A stretch of DNA of 26,248 nt from Mesoaciditoga sp964503355. GTDB taxonomy: Bacteria; Thermotogota; Thermotogae; Mesoaciditogales; Mesoaciditogaceae. A model generated the notes under the pieces. That model saw only the letters and a program-made list of their open reading frames with translations, searched no databases and was not told the DNA's origin. Location: the NCBI GenBank assembly GCA_964503355.1, contig CAZCZS010000014.1:1-26248 (forward strand), given 5' to 3'. Positions 7,690 through 16,971 of the stretch are shown here, one piece after another (within the stretch, counting starts at the first letter, position 1; every line of letters starts with the position of its first letter). Position numbers and translations under genes: made by a program.

Positions 7690-9005
7690 CACAACACATC
7701 GAAATATCTTTTGATTTCCCAATCGGTAACGCTGGAAGAGAAATCTGACCACTCTTCATTTTTCATCCTCAAAAACGTTTTGAAAGCGCTTTGACCGATG
7801 GTTTGAACGACGAGTTCGTCCTTTTTCGCCTCTTTTAAAGCCTCTTGCAACGAGGAGGGAAGCGCTTTTATTCTGTTGATCTTTTTTTGAGAAGAAGACA
7901 TTTTGAATATGTTTTTGTTTATCGGCTTGGGTGGAATCAACCCGTTTTTGATACCGTCCAATCCGGCGGCCAAGATGAGAGCAAACGCCAAATAAGAATT
8001 GCAGGACGGATCTGGACTTCTGTACTCGAGCCTCGTTGAATTCTTTCGGGCTTGTGGAACTCTTATCAAAGCGCTTCTGTTTCCAACCGCCCACGCGACG
8101 TTGATCGGCGCTTCGTATCCCGGAACCAACCTCTTGTAAGAGTTAACGGTGGGATTCGTGAAAGCGGTGATCGCGCGAGCGTGTTTTATGAGTCCGGCTA
8201 CGAAATGCATGAACACATCGCTGAGCTGATATTCTCCCCTCGGATCGTAAAAGGCGTTTTGACCATCTTGGAAAAGGCTCAAATGAACGTGCATTCCAGA
8301 GCCGTTTATTCCTTCTATGGGTTTTGGCATGAAAGTGGCGTGCATACCGTGTTTTATCGCCATGGTTTTCACCACAAGCTTGAACGTTTGTACCCTATCA
8401 GCCGTCGTCATGATGTCGGCGTATCGAAAGTCTATTTCATGTTGAGAAGGCGCCACTTCATGGTGAGCCGCTTCAACTTTGAATCCCATATCTTCAAGCG
8501 CTTGAACCATTTCTCTTCGTGCGAGTTCACTTTTGCTCAAAGGCAGCATGTCGAAATAACTACCTTCATCAAGTAACGATTCGCTTTTTTGAATGGAATC
8601 ATCGTTTTCGAAGAGGAAAAATTCCGGTTCAGGTCCGGCATAGGCTTCAAATCCCATTTTTTTCGCTTCGTTTATCACTTTTTTCAAGATGTAGCGGGGA
8701 GATTCTTCAAAGTCTGTACCGTCTGAGTTCATCACATCACATATCATCCTTGCCGATTTGAAATCCTCCCACGGGATGAGCGTGAAAGTTTCCAAGTCCG
8801 GCTTCAAATACATGTCGGATTCTTCTATCCTTGCGAATCCCTCTATTGAAGAACCATCGAACATTATGTCGTTCTTCAAGACTCTTTCCATTTCCGATAC
8901 GGGCACGCTCACCTGTTTGAGCGTACCGTTCAAATCCGTGAATTGAAGCCTCACGATTTTCAATTCTTTTTCTTTCACGATTTTCAAAATTTCTTCTTTT
9001 TTCAC
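7689..9005 (-). CDS. glnA: glutamine synthetase, type I-alpha
   Basis: 438 residues. It makes glutamine from glutamate, ammonia and ATP. The length and the absence of the C-terminal adenylylation region fit GSI-alpha, as in Bacillus. Visible landmarks are DGSSIEGF near residue 50, Arg59 in GFARIEESDMY (equivalent to the feedback-inhibition arginine Arg62 of B. subtilis), the metal/glutamate site stretch NGSGMHVH, and NRSALIRVP. The start is GTG 9005 with GGGGGTGG upstream; it begins immediately after the purE stop. Being inside a purine operon is unusual and makes sense as local glutamine supply: PurF, PurLQS and GuaA, all encoded here, use glutamine. Confidence 0.96.
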   Translation of the reverse strand: MKKEEILKIVKEKELKIVRLQFTDLNGTLKQVSVPVSEMERVLKNDIMFDGSSIEGFARIEESDMYLKPDLETFTLIPWEDFKSARMICDVMNSDGTDFEESPRYILKKVINEAKKMGFEAYAGPEPEFFLFENDDSIQKSESLLDEGSYFDMLPLSKSELARREMVQALEDMGFKVEAAHHEVAPSQHEIDFRYADIMTTADRVQTFKLVVKTMAIKHGMHATFMPKPIEGINGSGMHVHLSLFQDGQNAFYDPRGEYQLSDVFMHFVAGLIKHARAITAFTNPTVNSYKRLVPGYEAPINVAWAVGNRSALIRVPQARKNSTRLEYRSPDPSCNSYLAFALILAAGLDGIKNGLIPPKPINKNIFKMSSSQKKINRIKALPSSLQEALKEAKKDELVVQTIGQSAFKTFLRMKNEEWSDFSSSVTDWEIKRYFDVL

Positions 9006-9401
9006 TCAAACCACCCCCAGAATTCTTATGGCCATCTTCGCGGCGTTTATCATTCCGGTTTTTCCTATTCCCATCGTCGCGACCGGAATTCCCTTCGGCA
9101 TCTGTACCATGGAAAGCAAAGCGTCTATGCCGTTGAGAGGGCCAACGTCTCTTGGAACCCCTATAACGGGTACATCAACTTGAGAGGCCACTATTCCAGG
9201 TAACGCCGCCGACAGACCAGCCACGGCTATTATAACCTTTACATCTTTCGTTGATTTTAAATAGTTGAGCAAATTCTGAAGATCTCTATGGGCCGAATAA
9301 ACGTTGACTTCGTAGTCAACCTTCGCCTCTTTCAAAATTTTTATTCCATCTTCGGCAAATTCCATATCGCTTTTAGAACCAAGAATCACGGAAACTTTCA
9401 C
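9006..9401 (-). CDS. purE: PurE-type phosphoribosylaminoimidazole carboxylase/mutase, short form
   Basis: 131 residues, shorter than the ~160-170 of typical bacterial class I PurE because it lacks the C-terminal helix. It should convert AIR, or N5-CAIR, to CAIR. Family landmarks are GSKSD (8-12), SAHRD (36-40, usually SAHRT), AVAGLSAALPG (59-69), GIDALLSMVQMPKGIPVAT and a final GKTGMINAA. In the usual AAHLPG motif the histidine is alanine (Ala66). No purK, which makes N5-CAIR for class I enzymes, is in the operon. The start GTG 9401 lies one base past the purD stop with GGTG upstream; longer frames would run into purD. Confidence 0.87.
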   Translation of the reverse strand: MKVSVILGSKSDMEFAEDGIKILKEAKVDYEVNVYSAHRDLQNLLNYLKSTKDVKVIIAVAGLSAALPGIVASQVDVPVIGVPRDVGPLNGIDALLSMVQMPKGIPVATMGIGKTGMINAAKMAIRILGVV

Positions 9402-9402
9402 A

Positions 9403-10629
9403 TCACACCACATCTTTTCTGTAAATTTTCGAAGGAAATTCCAATCGGTTGGCGAATTCGAGCGTTCGTTCGTGCGCATCGTCTCCAACGGCGGCCACGC
9501 TTAAAACCCTTCCGCCGCTTGAAAAGTACCTTCCATCTCTTTTGACTACGGCCCCTCCAAAAACTTGCACGTTTAGACTTGAGGCTAAAGCATGAAAGTC
9601 ACCTATTTCCACATCTTTTTTCGGATTAAAGGGATATCCTTCTGACGCGATTGTCAAGACGTTTGAATAAGACGACCAACTTATTTTGATCTTTTCCAAC
9701 TTCTCATCGAGCGTGTTGGAAATGAGCGCTTGGAGATCGCTTTCAAGTCTAACCATCAAAGCTTGCGCTTCGGGATCACCAAAACGAACGTTGTATTCCA
9801 AAATTTTCGGTCCTTCACCGGTCAAGATCATGCCAACGTACAACACCCCGTGATATCGCACGTCTTCCGCTTTGAGGGCATTTTCCACCTTTTTTAGCAA
9901 CGTGAAGATCGAATTTCGAGTTTCATCGCCCATTCCGACGGGCGAATAGGCTCCCATACCACCTGTATTTGGGCCTTTATCTCCATCGAGGAGCTTTTTG
10001 TGATCGCGAACGAATTCCAAAGGCAACAACGTTTTTCCATCGTAAAGACAGATGACGGAGAGTTCTTTTCCTTTGAGGTATTCTTCTATCAACAACTTTT
10101 TGGATGCCTGACCGAATTTTCCATTCAACATCTCTTGCGCTTTCTCAAGTGCTTCTTCGGCATCGTCAATCGTTAGGACTCCCTTTCCAGCTGCCAAGCC
10201 ATCCGCCTTTAAAACGTAAGGTGGTTTAAAGTACTTGATGGCTTTTTTCATATCTTCCAACGTTTCTACTTTTAGAGCTTCAGCGCATGGGATACCGTTT
10301 CTTTCGTTGAACGCTTTGGAAAGGATTTTAGAAGATTCCAACCATGAGAACTTCTTTCTCGGTCCGAACGCACGGATACCATGATCTTCGAGAACATCCA
10401 CTATTCCATCTGCCAAAGGCTTTTCGGGACCTATGACGACGAAATCCATCTTTTCCTTTTTGCAAAAGTCCACCAGTTCATCTTGGGAATTCAAATTCAC
10501 AGCGATGGTTACCTCTTGCATGAGGGGATTTGGAGAAACGGAAAAAACTTCTTCCATTCTTTCGCTTTTTGACAGTTTCCACGCCAACGCGTGCTCGCGT
10601 GCGCCGTTACCGTATACAAGCGCTTTCAT
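9403..10629 (-). CDS. purD: phosphoribosylamine-glycine ligase (GAR synthetase)
   Basis: 408 residues. It joins glycine to phosphoribosylamine with ATP, the second step of the pathway. ATP-grasp family member: N-terminal MKALVYGNGAREHAL, the PPYVLKADGLAAGKGV ATP-binding strand, the glycine-rich stretch DGDKGPNTGGMGAYSP and the metal-site stretch EYNVRFGDPEAQ are all present. Start ATG 10629 is set by GAGGTG five bases upstream; a start at 10644 would overlap that site. It begins 11 bases after the purH stop and ends one base before purE. Confidence 0.97.
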   Translation of the reverse strand: MKALVYGNGAREHALAWKLSKSERMEEVFSVSPNPLMQEVTIAVNLNSQDELVDFCKKEKMDFVVIGPEKPLADGIVDVLEDHGIRAFGPRKKFSWLESSKILSKAFNERNGIPCAEALKVETLEDMKKAIKYFKPPYVLKADGLAAGKGVLTIDDAEEALEKAQEMLNGKFGQASKKLLIEEYLKGKELSVICLYDGKTLLPLEFVRDHKKLLDGDKGPNTGGMGAYSPVGMGDETRNSIFTLLKKVENALKAEDVRYHGVLYVGMILTGEGPKILEYNVRFGDPEAQALMVRLESDLQALISNTLDEKLEKIKISWSSYSNVLTIASEGYPFNPKKDVEIGDFHALASSLNVQVFGGAVVKRDGRYFSSGGRVLSVAAVGDDAHERTLEFANRLEFPSKIYRKDVV

Positions 10630-10640
10630 CTTTTCACCTC

Positions 10641-12080
10641 TCAATGTTTGAAAAGCCTTCTTCGCGTGAAGATCAAGGTTGTTCCCGCTTTTTCACATGC
10701 TTGAACGGTTTCTCGATCTCTTTTAGATCCACCGGGTTCAACGAAGACCTTCACACCTTTTTCTATTCCGAATTCCACGGAATCCGCGAATGGAAAGAAA
10801 CCATCTGAGATCATGACAGATCCTTCCACGCTATGACCGAACTCCTTTGCCTTTTCGAAGGCTATTTTCGCCGCGTCCACCCTGCTCACTTGACCAGTAC
10901 CTAAACCTATCAACATTCCGTTTTTGACGAGGATGACGGCGTTTGATTTCACGTGTCTTACAAGCTCAAGTCCGAATTTGACGTCGTTCATCTCTTGCGG
11001 TGAGGCTTTTCTTGAAGTGACGTGTTCGAGCGTTTCGAAGGGTTCGTCCATATCGACATCTTGAATCAACGCCATTCCATCCAAGATCCTCCACTCTTTT
11101 CTCGAAGTAAAGGGTGAAAATTCCACAAGGGAAGCCTTTTTCTTTCTTAAAATTTCCACGGCCTCTTCGTTTACGGACCTTGCCATTATCAAATCGAAGA
11201 AATGAGGTTTTATTTTCTCGGCGAGTTCGGCGTCGATTGTCGAATTAACGCACAAAACACCACCGTACGCCGATTTGGGATCGCACGAAAGGGCCCTTTC
11301 AAACGTTTCACCTTCGTTTTCCCTGAAAATGCAAGCACCACATGGATTGGTATGTTTCACTATGACGACGCTTTTATCTCCCAATCTTCGCACCATTCTT
11401 GAAGCGGATACAACATCCACGTAGTTGTTGTAAGAAAGCGTACCTTTCAGAACTCTTAAATTGTCCAAAATCGATGGTGTTTCAACTTTTGAAACGTAGG
11501 CTTGTTGATGTGGATTCTCACCGTATCTTAATTTTTTCACGTCTTGCGCTACGGCTTGAAACGGATGTTCAAAAAGATGAGATAGTATATTCGAATCGTA
11601 CTTCACGACACTTTCAAGGGCCTCTCTTGCGTAATTCTTTCGCTCTTGCAAACTCAAAGGATATTCGTTTAAAAAATTCTCGTACTGTTGTGGCGAACTT
11701 ATAACCGTTACCCTGTTGAAGTTCTTCGCGCCTGCCCTTAAGAGCGCCACGCCTCCTATGTCGAAGTTTTCTACCATCTCTTTTTCGCCTTTTTTCGACG
11801 CTTTCATGAAAGGGTAAAGGTTGACCACGATAAGGTCAAAAACATCATCATCATTCGGATCCAATATCATCTCAAAAACCTTTTCGTTTAAGGTTTTCAC
11901 CCTTCCATTCGCCTTTGAGGAAAAACCCGTTATATCAGACAGGGGTTTAACGCTTACGTTGCGTTGTGAAAGGTATTTCGACGTTCCAGAAGTGGCGTAC
12001 AATTCGTAGCCCAATTCTATAAGAGAAGAAGCGAATTTCTCGATATCTTTCTTGTCACTTACGCTCAAAAGCGCTTTCAA
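10641..12080 (-). CDS. purH: bifunctional AICAR transformylase/IMP cyclohydrolase
   Basis: 479 residues. It performs the last two steps to IMP: formyl transfer from 10-formyl-tetrahydrofolate to AICAR and ring closure. The N-terminal MGS-like cyclohydrolase domain begins KALLSVSDKKDIEKF, and the C-terminal transformylase domain has KHTNPCGAC and the LRYGENPHQQA stretch. The best start is TTG 12080, giving MKALLSVSD as in the family, with GGAGGTG about 7 bases upstream. Upstream ATGs in frame would extend ~37 residues into purN with no family similarity. It overlaps the 3' end of purN by 26 bases. Confidence 0.95.
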   Translation of the reverse strand: MKALLSVSDKKDIEKFASSLIELGYELYATSGTSKYLSQRNVSVKPLSDITGFSSKANGRVKTLNEKVFEMILDPNDDDVFDLIVVNLYPFMKASKKGEKEMVENFDIGGVALLRAGAKNFNRVTVISSPQQYENFLNEYPLSLQERKNYAREALESVVKYDSNILSHLFEHPFQAVAQDVKKLRYGENPHQQAYVSKVETPSILDNLRVLKGTLSYNNYVDVVSASRMVRRLGDKSVVIVKHTNPCGACIFRENEGETFERALSCDPKSAYGGVLCVNSTIDAELAEKIKPHFFDLIMARSVNEEAVEILRKKKASLVEFSPFTSRKEWRILDGMALIQDVDMDEPFETLEHVTSRKASPQEMNDVKFGLELVRHVKSNAVILVKNGMLIGLGTGQVSRVDAAKIAFEKAKEFGHSVEGSVMISDGFFPFADSVEFGIEKGVKVFVEPGGSKRDRETVQACEKAGTTLIFTRRRLFKH

Positions 12081-12633
12081 ATTTTTCACCTCCGAATAGA
12101 ATTTTCTCCACAACTCGAGGATAGAGCTCATGTTCAGCATCGTGTATTCGTTCTTGAAGACTTTCCAATGTATCGTTTTGGCGCAGCTCAACCGGAACTT
12201 GTGCGATTATCGGTCCAGCATCAAGTTCTTCGTTTACGAAATGAACCGTCACGCCGGTCCACTTCACTCCGTACTCAAACGCGTCTCGAATGGCGTGCGC
12301 GCCTTTGAAAGCCGGCAGAAGGGAAGGGTGTAAGTTCACTATCTTACCTTCGAACGTTTTCACGATGGCTGAGGGAAGGATTTTCATGTATCCCGCGAGG
12401 ACGATGAGATCGGGAGAGAAACTTTTCAAAATTTCCAGCAGTTTTTCGTCGCGTTTTTCCGTGGGCAGGACTTCGAATTTCACGCCTTCACTTTTCGCCT
12501 TTTCTATGAAAGCAGAATCTTTTTTGTCGGAAATGGCAAGAAATTCAGCGTCCCACGCTTTTCGACTTGCCCGCTTTAAAATCGCCAAAAAATTCGTGCC
12601 CTTACCTGAGCCTAACACGGCAACCTTTTTCAT
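12055..12633 (-). CDS. purN: phosphoribosylglycinamide formyltransferase (GART, folate type)
   Basis: 192 residues. It transfers a formyl group from 10-formyl-tetrahydrofolate to GAR. The N-terminal glycine-rich loop is GSGKGTNF, and the catalytic trio is visible as Asn100 and His102 in NLHPSLLPAF and Asp138 in ELDAGPII. Start ATG 12633 gives MKKVAVLGSGKGT and has GGTGAG about 10 bases upstream; the frame is open 14 codons further, inside purM, but without a ribosome binding site. It overlaps purM by 32 bases and purH by 26 bases. No formate-dependent PurT is seen, so both formyl transfers in this pathway use folate. Confidence 0.96.
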   Translation of the reverse strand: MKKVAVLGSGKGTNFLAILKRASRKAWDAEFLAISDKKDSAFIEKAKSEGVKFEVLPTEKRDEKLLEILKSFSPDLIVLAGYMKILPSAIVKTFEGKIVNLHPSLLPAFKGAHAIRDAFEYGVKWTGVTVHFVNEELDAGPIIAQVPVELRQNDTLESLQERIHDAEHELYPRVVEKILFGGEKFESAFERK

Positions 12634-13546
12634 ATTCTTCGATCTCACCTGCCATTCTCGGGTTGAACTTTTCAACCTTTTTCATGACGCTTTCAACTTT
12701 CAAAGGATCAACGGCTATCACGAATCCCGTTCCCATGTTGAAGGTTTTCAACATCTCTTCATCGCTGATCTTCCCACTTTTTTGTATGATCTCGAATATC
12801 TTTGGAATCTCCCCCACTTCGAACTCCATCGAAAGGTTATCTGGAAGGATTCTTTTCATGTTTTCCATCAATCCACCACCCGTTATGTGCGCGCACGCGT
12901 GAATTCCATCTACGAATTCAAAGTCGTATATCTTGGTTGGATTGAGCAAAGAGCTGAGAACGTTTTCGCTTGTTTTCAAGGAATCATCGTCGATAAGATG
13001 ATTTATGAGTGTGTAACCGTTTGAATGAGGGCCGCTTGAAGGCAAAGCTATAAGAAGATCGCCTTTTTTCACCTCGCGTTTTCCAAAGGCTCTTCCATTT
13101 GGTGTTGCCACTTTGCCAACGACGAAACCCATCAATTCCATCTTTCCCTTCGGATAGAGTCGTGGCATTTCTGCCGTTTCACCGCCTAAAAGTGAACATT
13201 TCAGTTCGTCGAGGATCTTTTTTAAGGAAATGAAGAAAGGCTCTAAAAGTTTTTCTTCTATGCGGTGACAACCGATGTAATCGAGAAAAAAGAGCGGTTT
13301 TGCTCCCATGCAGAAAAGATCGTTTACGTTCATCGCGACGAGATCTTGAGCGGCGCTATCCATACGATGATGCTTTATCTCCAATTCCAACTTGCTTCCT
13401 ATGCCGTCTGCCGAAGCGACAAGCCTAACACCTCCTATTTCGTATTGACCGGCGAAAGGACCTATATTTTCACCAAACAGGGTTTTTACCTTTTCGATCA
13501 TCGAATTCGCCCTGTCTACACTTACTCCACTTTCTTCGTAATTCAT
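12602..13546 (-). CDS. purM: phosphoribosylformylglycinamidine cyclo-ligase (AIR synthetase)
   Basis: 314 residues, slightly shorter than the usual ~340. It closes the imidazole ring of FGAM with ATP to form AIR. Landmarks are ASADGIGSKLE, the signature DLVAMNVNDLFCMGAKPLFFLDY, GGETAEMP and PSSGPHSNGYTLI. It belongs to the same fold as PurL, encoded two genes upstream. Its ATG follows the purF stop codon directly, with GGAGAG inside the end of purF as ribosome binding site. Its 3' end overlaps purN by 32 bases. Confidence 0.97.
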   Translation of the reverse strand: MNYEESGVSVDRANSMIEKVKTLFGENIGPFAGQYEIGGVRLVASADGIGSKLELEIKHHRMDSAAQDLVAMNVNDLFCMGAKPLFFLDYIGCHRIEEKLLEPFFISLKKILDELKCSLLGGETAEMPRLYPKGKMELMGFVVGKVATPNGRAFGKREVKKGDLLIALPSSGPHSNGYTLINHLIDDDSLKTSENVLSSLLNPTKIYDFEFVDGIHACAHITGGGLMENMKRILPDNLSMEFEVGEIPKIFEIIQKSGKISDEEMLKTFNMGTGFVIAVDPLKVESVMKKVEKFNPRMAGEIEEYEKGCRVRLR

Positions 13547-14872
13547 TTAGATCTCTCCTTTGAAACATTTAACGCAGAAATCGTCGCATCCACCGAGCAC
13601 TTCACACATGCCTTTAAGGCTTAAATACGCCAGCGAATCCACACCCAAATATCTCTTGACTTCTTCCATTCCTCTTCGAGCTATCAGTGAATTTTTGTGG
13701 GCTATGTCTATGCCCCAAAAACATTCAGAGAGCACGGGCGGAGACGCGACTCTGAAGTGAATTTCTGAAGGTTCGGCGCTTTTGACCAGTTCCACTATTC
13801 TTTTCGAAGTTGTCCCGCGAACTATGGAATCGTCCACCAAAACCACTTTTTTTCCTTTCAACACCTTTGAAACTACCGAAAGTTTCATCTTCACGGCATT
13901 TGAGCGCGCTGAGGGCTCGATGAAAGTTCTTCCAACCCATGGATTCCTTATCAAAGCCGGCTCAAGAGGTATTTTCGTCTTTCTGCTGAAGCCCACAGCG
14001 GCCAACAAACCACTGTCCATTACGGGAATTACCACATCGGCTTCAATCGGATTTTCTTCCGCACATTTTTCACCGAGTTTTTGCCTGACTTCGTAAACGC
14101 TCCTTTTGAAGGTGTTCGAATCCGGTCGTGAAAAGTATATGTATTCGAAAACGCATTGATCGATCTTCTTTCTCTTCTCCAATCTCTTGTAAAACAAACC
14201 ATCTTTTGTCGCCACAGCCACGGATCCAGCTTCCATTTCGGTAACTTCACCACCTGCTGGAAAGGCCGAATCTTCACTCGAAAAGAGGATCGAATTTTCA
14301 TCTTTTCTTATCCACAAAGGTCTGTATCCAAGCGGATCACGAATGGCCACCACTTTATCTTCGAACAAGAAAAGCAACGAAAAAGCGCCTTTTAATTTGA
14401 AAAGCACGCTCGCCATTTCCGTCGGCTCCCAATCGATGGGGGGAGTTTTGAAGTGTTGAACGAGTTCGTGCAAGAAGATCTCGGTATCTGAATTCGTGAT
14501 GAATATCTGTCCGCTATCTTCGATGTTTTTCAACATTTCCTCTTGATCCTGCAAATTACCGTTGTGGGCTATTGCGACTTTGGATCCTTTGTACGTCAGT
14601 TCGAGCGGTTGGGCATTCGTTATTTCACTCGTGCCGGCCGTTGAATATCTCACGTGTCCGATACCCATATCCGTTTTCAAAGGGGTTATTCTTTCATCCG
14701 TTAAAACGTTTCTCACCAATCCCATTCCTTTTATCGTTTTGATTTTTCCATCTTCCAAGACGGATATTCCACAGGATTCTTGTCCCCTATGCTGAAGGGA
14801 AAAAAGTCCCCTCTTCAACTCCAACGCTATATTCGAAAAGATGCCACCGTACAATCCGCATTTTTCTTTCAT
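13547..14872 (-). CDS. purF: amidophosphoribosyltransferase, Fe-S type
   Basis: 441 residues. It commits PRPP to purine synthesis with glutamine. The N-terminal Ntn amidotransferase nucleophile is Cys5 in MKEKCGLYGG, so a four-residue propeptide must be removed, as in the Bacillus enzyme (there 11 residues). The PRPP motif VVLVDDSIVRGTTS is at about 343-356. Four cysteines at 240 (QCVFEYIYFSRPDS), 384 (SECFWGID), 433 and 436 (FCVKCF) match the [4Fe-4S] ligands of B. subtilis PurF, which make that enzyme oxygen-sensitive. It overlaps the purL stop by 4 bases and abuts purM. Confidence 0.97.
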   Translation of the reverse strand: MKEKCGLYGGIFSNIALELKRGLFSLQHRGQESCGISVLEDGKIKTIKGMGLVRNVLTDERITPLKTDMGIGHVRYSTAGTSEITNAQPLELTYKGSKVAIAHNGNLQDQEEMLKNIEDSGQIFITNSDTEIFLHELVQHFKTPPIDWEPTEMASVLFKLKGAFSLLFLFEDKVVAIRDPLGYRPLWIRKDENSILFSSEDSAFPAGGEVTEMEAGSVAVATKDGLFYKRLEKRKKIDQCVFEYIYFSRPDSNTFKRSVYEVRQKLGEKCAEENPIEADVVIPVMDSGLLAAVGFSRKTKIPLEPALIRNPWVGRTFIEPSARSNAVKMKLSVVSKVLKGKKVVLVDDSIVRGTTSKRIVELVKSAEPSEIHFRVASPPVLSECFWGIDIAHKNSLIARRGMEEVKRYLGVDSLAYLSLKGMCEVLGGCDDFCVKCFKGEI

Positions 14873-16971
14873 GCTCTTTCACCAAAGCTCTCGTAAGCTT
14901 TTTTCATATCGTTAAATGAGATCGTCTCGCCGTTGAAGATCAAATCTCGCCCTTTGACCTTCCCGATTTTGGCAAAATCCACTTTTTTGTCATTCAAAAG
15001 CCTCTCGAAATCTTCGATCTTGTTTTCGGCGACTTCGGCTATGAAACGTGCGGGATACTCTTCAAACGGATGAAAGTCACAGTTCAAAATCGCACCGTGA
15101 TTTCCATTCACGACCATTTCCGCACATGCGAGTGCGATTCCGCCTTCGGAAATATCGTGAACCGCTTCGCACAATTCCTTCTGAACGGCGGTGTACATCG
15201 CGTTTAAAGTTTCTTTACATGAATTCCAATCCACCTTTGGAAAGGCCTTTTTAGAATCTTCTTCATCAAGACGATCGAGGTAAAAAGACGCGGAGTTGGT
15301 TGGAACCTCTCCCTTTCCAACAAGGTAAACGATATCGCCTTCTTTGACGAAAGTGGATTTAGGTATCTTCTTCCAATCTTGCACCACTCCCACAACGCCA
15401 ACGACGGGAGAGGGAGGAATGGATACTCCCTTGGATTCGTTGTAGAATGAGACGTTTCCAGACGTTATCGGGATTTCAAGGATGTCGGCGGCTTCTTGCA
15501 ATCCTTTCACACAGGCGTAAAATTGCGAAGCAACTTCTTCTTCTTCGGGATTCCCGAAATTCATACAGTCGGTAACACCCAAGGGTTTTCCGCCGGATGC
15601 TACCACATTCGCGCAGCTTTCAAAGAGCACCGCTTTCGTTCCCTCCAACGGATTGAGTTGCGTGTATCTAAGATTGGAATCCATCGACAGGGCGAGGGCT
15701 TTATCTCCTTTCAAATGAACAACAGCCGCATCGCTTGAAGGTATTTTTATCGTCTTTCCCCTAACCGTGTAATCGTATCTTTCGAAGACGTATCTTTTCG
15801 AGGAGATGGTAGGATGAGCCAACAGCTCCATGATTTTTTCCCTTACTTTTGCGTTGTACTGAGAATTTTTAACGGAGAGCGGATATTCTCTTTCGATTTC
15901 TCTGGACAAATCCGGGGCGTTGCTTACCAAGTCAACGGGTAAACTCGCCAATTTCTCACCGTCGTGGTAAACTTCGAAGAGTTTTGACTCGTTCGTTTCT
16001 CCTATAACGGCGAACTCCAATTCCCATTTTTCGGCTATTCTTTTTACCTCATCTTCATGTCCCTTTTTAACCAAAAACGCCATTCTTTCTTGTGATTCGC
16101 TTAAGAGTATTTCCCACGCTTTCATCCCCTTTTCACGAAGTGGTACTTTGTCTGTGTGAATGATCAGCCCCTTAGAGCCACGATCGGCCATTTCCACAGT
16201 TGAACTTAGAATTCCGGCCGCCCCCATGTCTTGAACCGCCAAAACGGAATCCAACTCGCTTATCTTCAAAGTCGCCTCTATCAGACGTTTTTCGGCAAAT
16301 GGATCACCAACTTGAACAGACGGTCTGTCTTTTCCTTCTCCTTCAAGCTCTCTTGATGCGAACGAGGCGCCGTGAAGACCATCTCTTCCCGTTTTTGAGC
16401 CTACCATGACGACGCTTGAACATTGTAAAGTTTTCGCGCTTTTTAATTTTCTTCTCTCCACCGTTCCAACGGCCATGACGTTCACCAGTGGGTTTTTGGA
16501 ATAAACCTTCTCAAAACGCACTTCTCCTCCCACCGTTGGCACGCCTATGGAATTTCCATACGAACTTATTCCCGCTACCACTCCCTCCATGAGTGGAGAA
16601 GACGGATCGGAAAAATGAAGTGAATCCAACGAAGCGATCGGTCGCGCTCCCATCGCTATGATATCCCTTATTATTCCTCCCACTCCCGTCGCTGCCCCCT
16701 GAAACGGTTCCACCGCGCATGGATGATTATGGCTTTCAACTTTAAAGGCCACTCCTATATCTTCTATCCAAACGATTCCAGCGTTTTCTTGTGATGGTTT
16801 GAAATGTTCTTTGATCAAGCGTTTTGAATGCTTGTATCCGCAATGTTCCGACCACATCGCCGAAAATATGTAAAATTCCGTTTCGTTGGGTTCTCTTTGC
16901 AACGATTTCACGATGAGTTTGTATTCCGATTTGGAGAGTGAAAACTTCTTCAACGTCTTTTCATCTACCAT
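14869..16971 (-). CDS. purL: phosphoribosylformylglycinamidine synthase, synthetase subunit
   Basis: 700 residues, the small PurL that works with separate PurS and PurQ rather than the ~1300-residue fused form. It converts FGAR to FGAM with ATP and ammonia delivered from PurQ. Landmarks are SEHCGYKHS (41-49), ESHNHP (79-84) of the nucleotide site, DMGAAGI, and the second-half repeat SMDSNLRYTQLNP. Its ATG lies inside purQ, overlapping by 11 bases; its stop overlaps purF by ATGA. The complex is expected to be cytoplasmic and transient, bridged by PurS. Confidence 0.97.
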   Translation of the reverse strand: MVDEKTLKKFSLSKSEYKLIVKSLQREPNETEFYIFSAMWSEHCGYKHSKRLIKEHFKPSQENAGIVWIEDIGVAFKVESHNHPCAVEPFQGAATGVGGIIRDIIAMGARPIASLDSLHFSDPSSPLMEGVVAGISSYGNSIGVPTVGGEVRFEKVYSKNPLVNVMAVGTVERRKLKSAKTLQCSSVVMVGSKTGRDGLHGASFASRELEGEGKDRPSVQVGDPFAEKRLIEATLKISELDSVLAVQDMGAAGILSSTVEMADRGSKGLIIHTDKVPLREKGMKAWEILLSESQERMAFLVKKGHEDEVKRIAEKWELEFAVIGETNESKLFEVYHDGEKLASLPVDLVSNAPDLSREIEREYPLSVKNSQYNAKVREKIMELLAHPTISSKRYVFERYDYTVRGKTIKIPSSDAAVVHLKGDKALALSMDSNLRYTQLNPLEGTKAVLFESCANVVASGGKPLGVTDCMNFGNPEEEEVASQFYACVKGLQEAADILEIPITSGNVSFYNESKGVSIPPSPVVGVVGVVQDWKKIPKSTFVKEGDIVYLVGKGEVPTNSASFYLDRLDEEDSKKAFPKVDWNSCKETLNAMYTAVQKELCEAVHDISEGGIALACAEMVVNGNHGAILNCDFHPFEEYPARFIAEVAENKIEDFERLLNDKKVDFAKIGKVKGRDLIFNGETISFNDMKKAYESFGERA

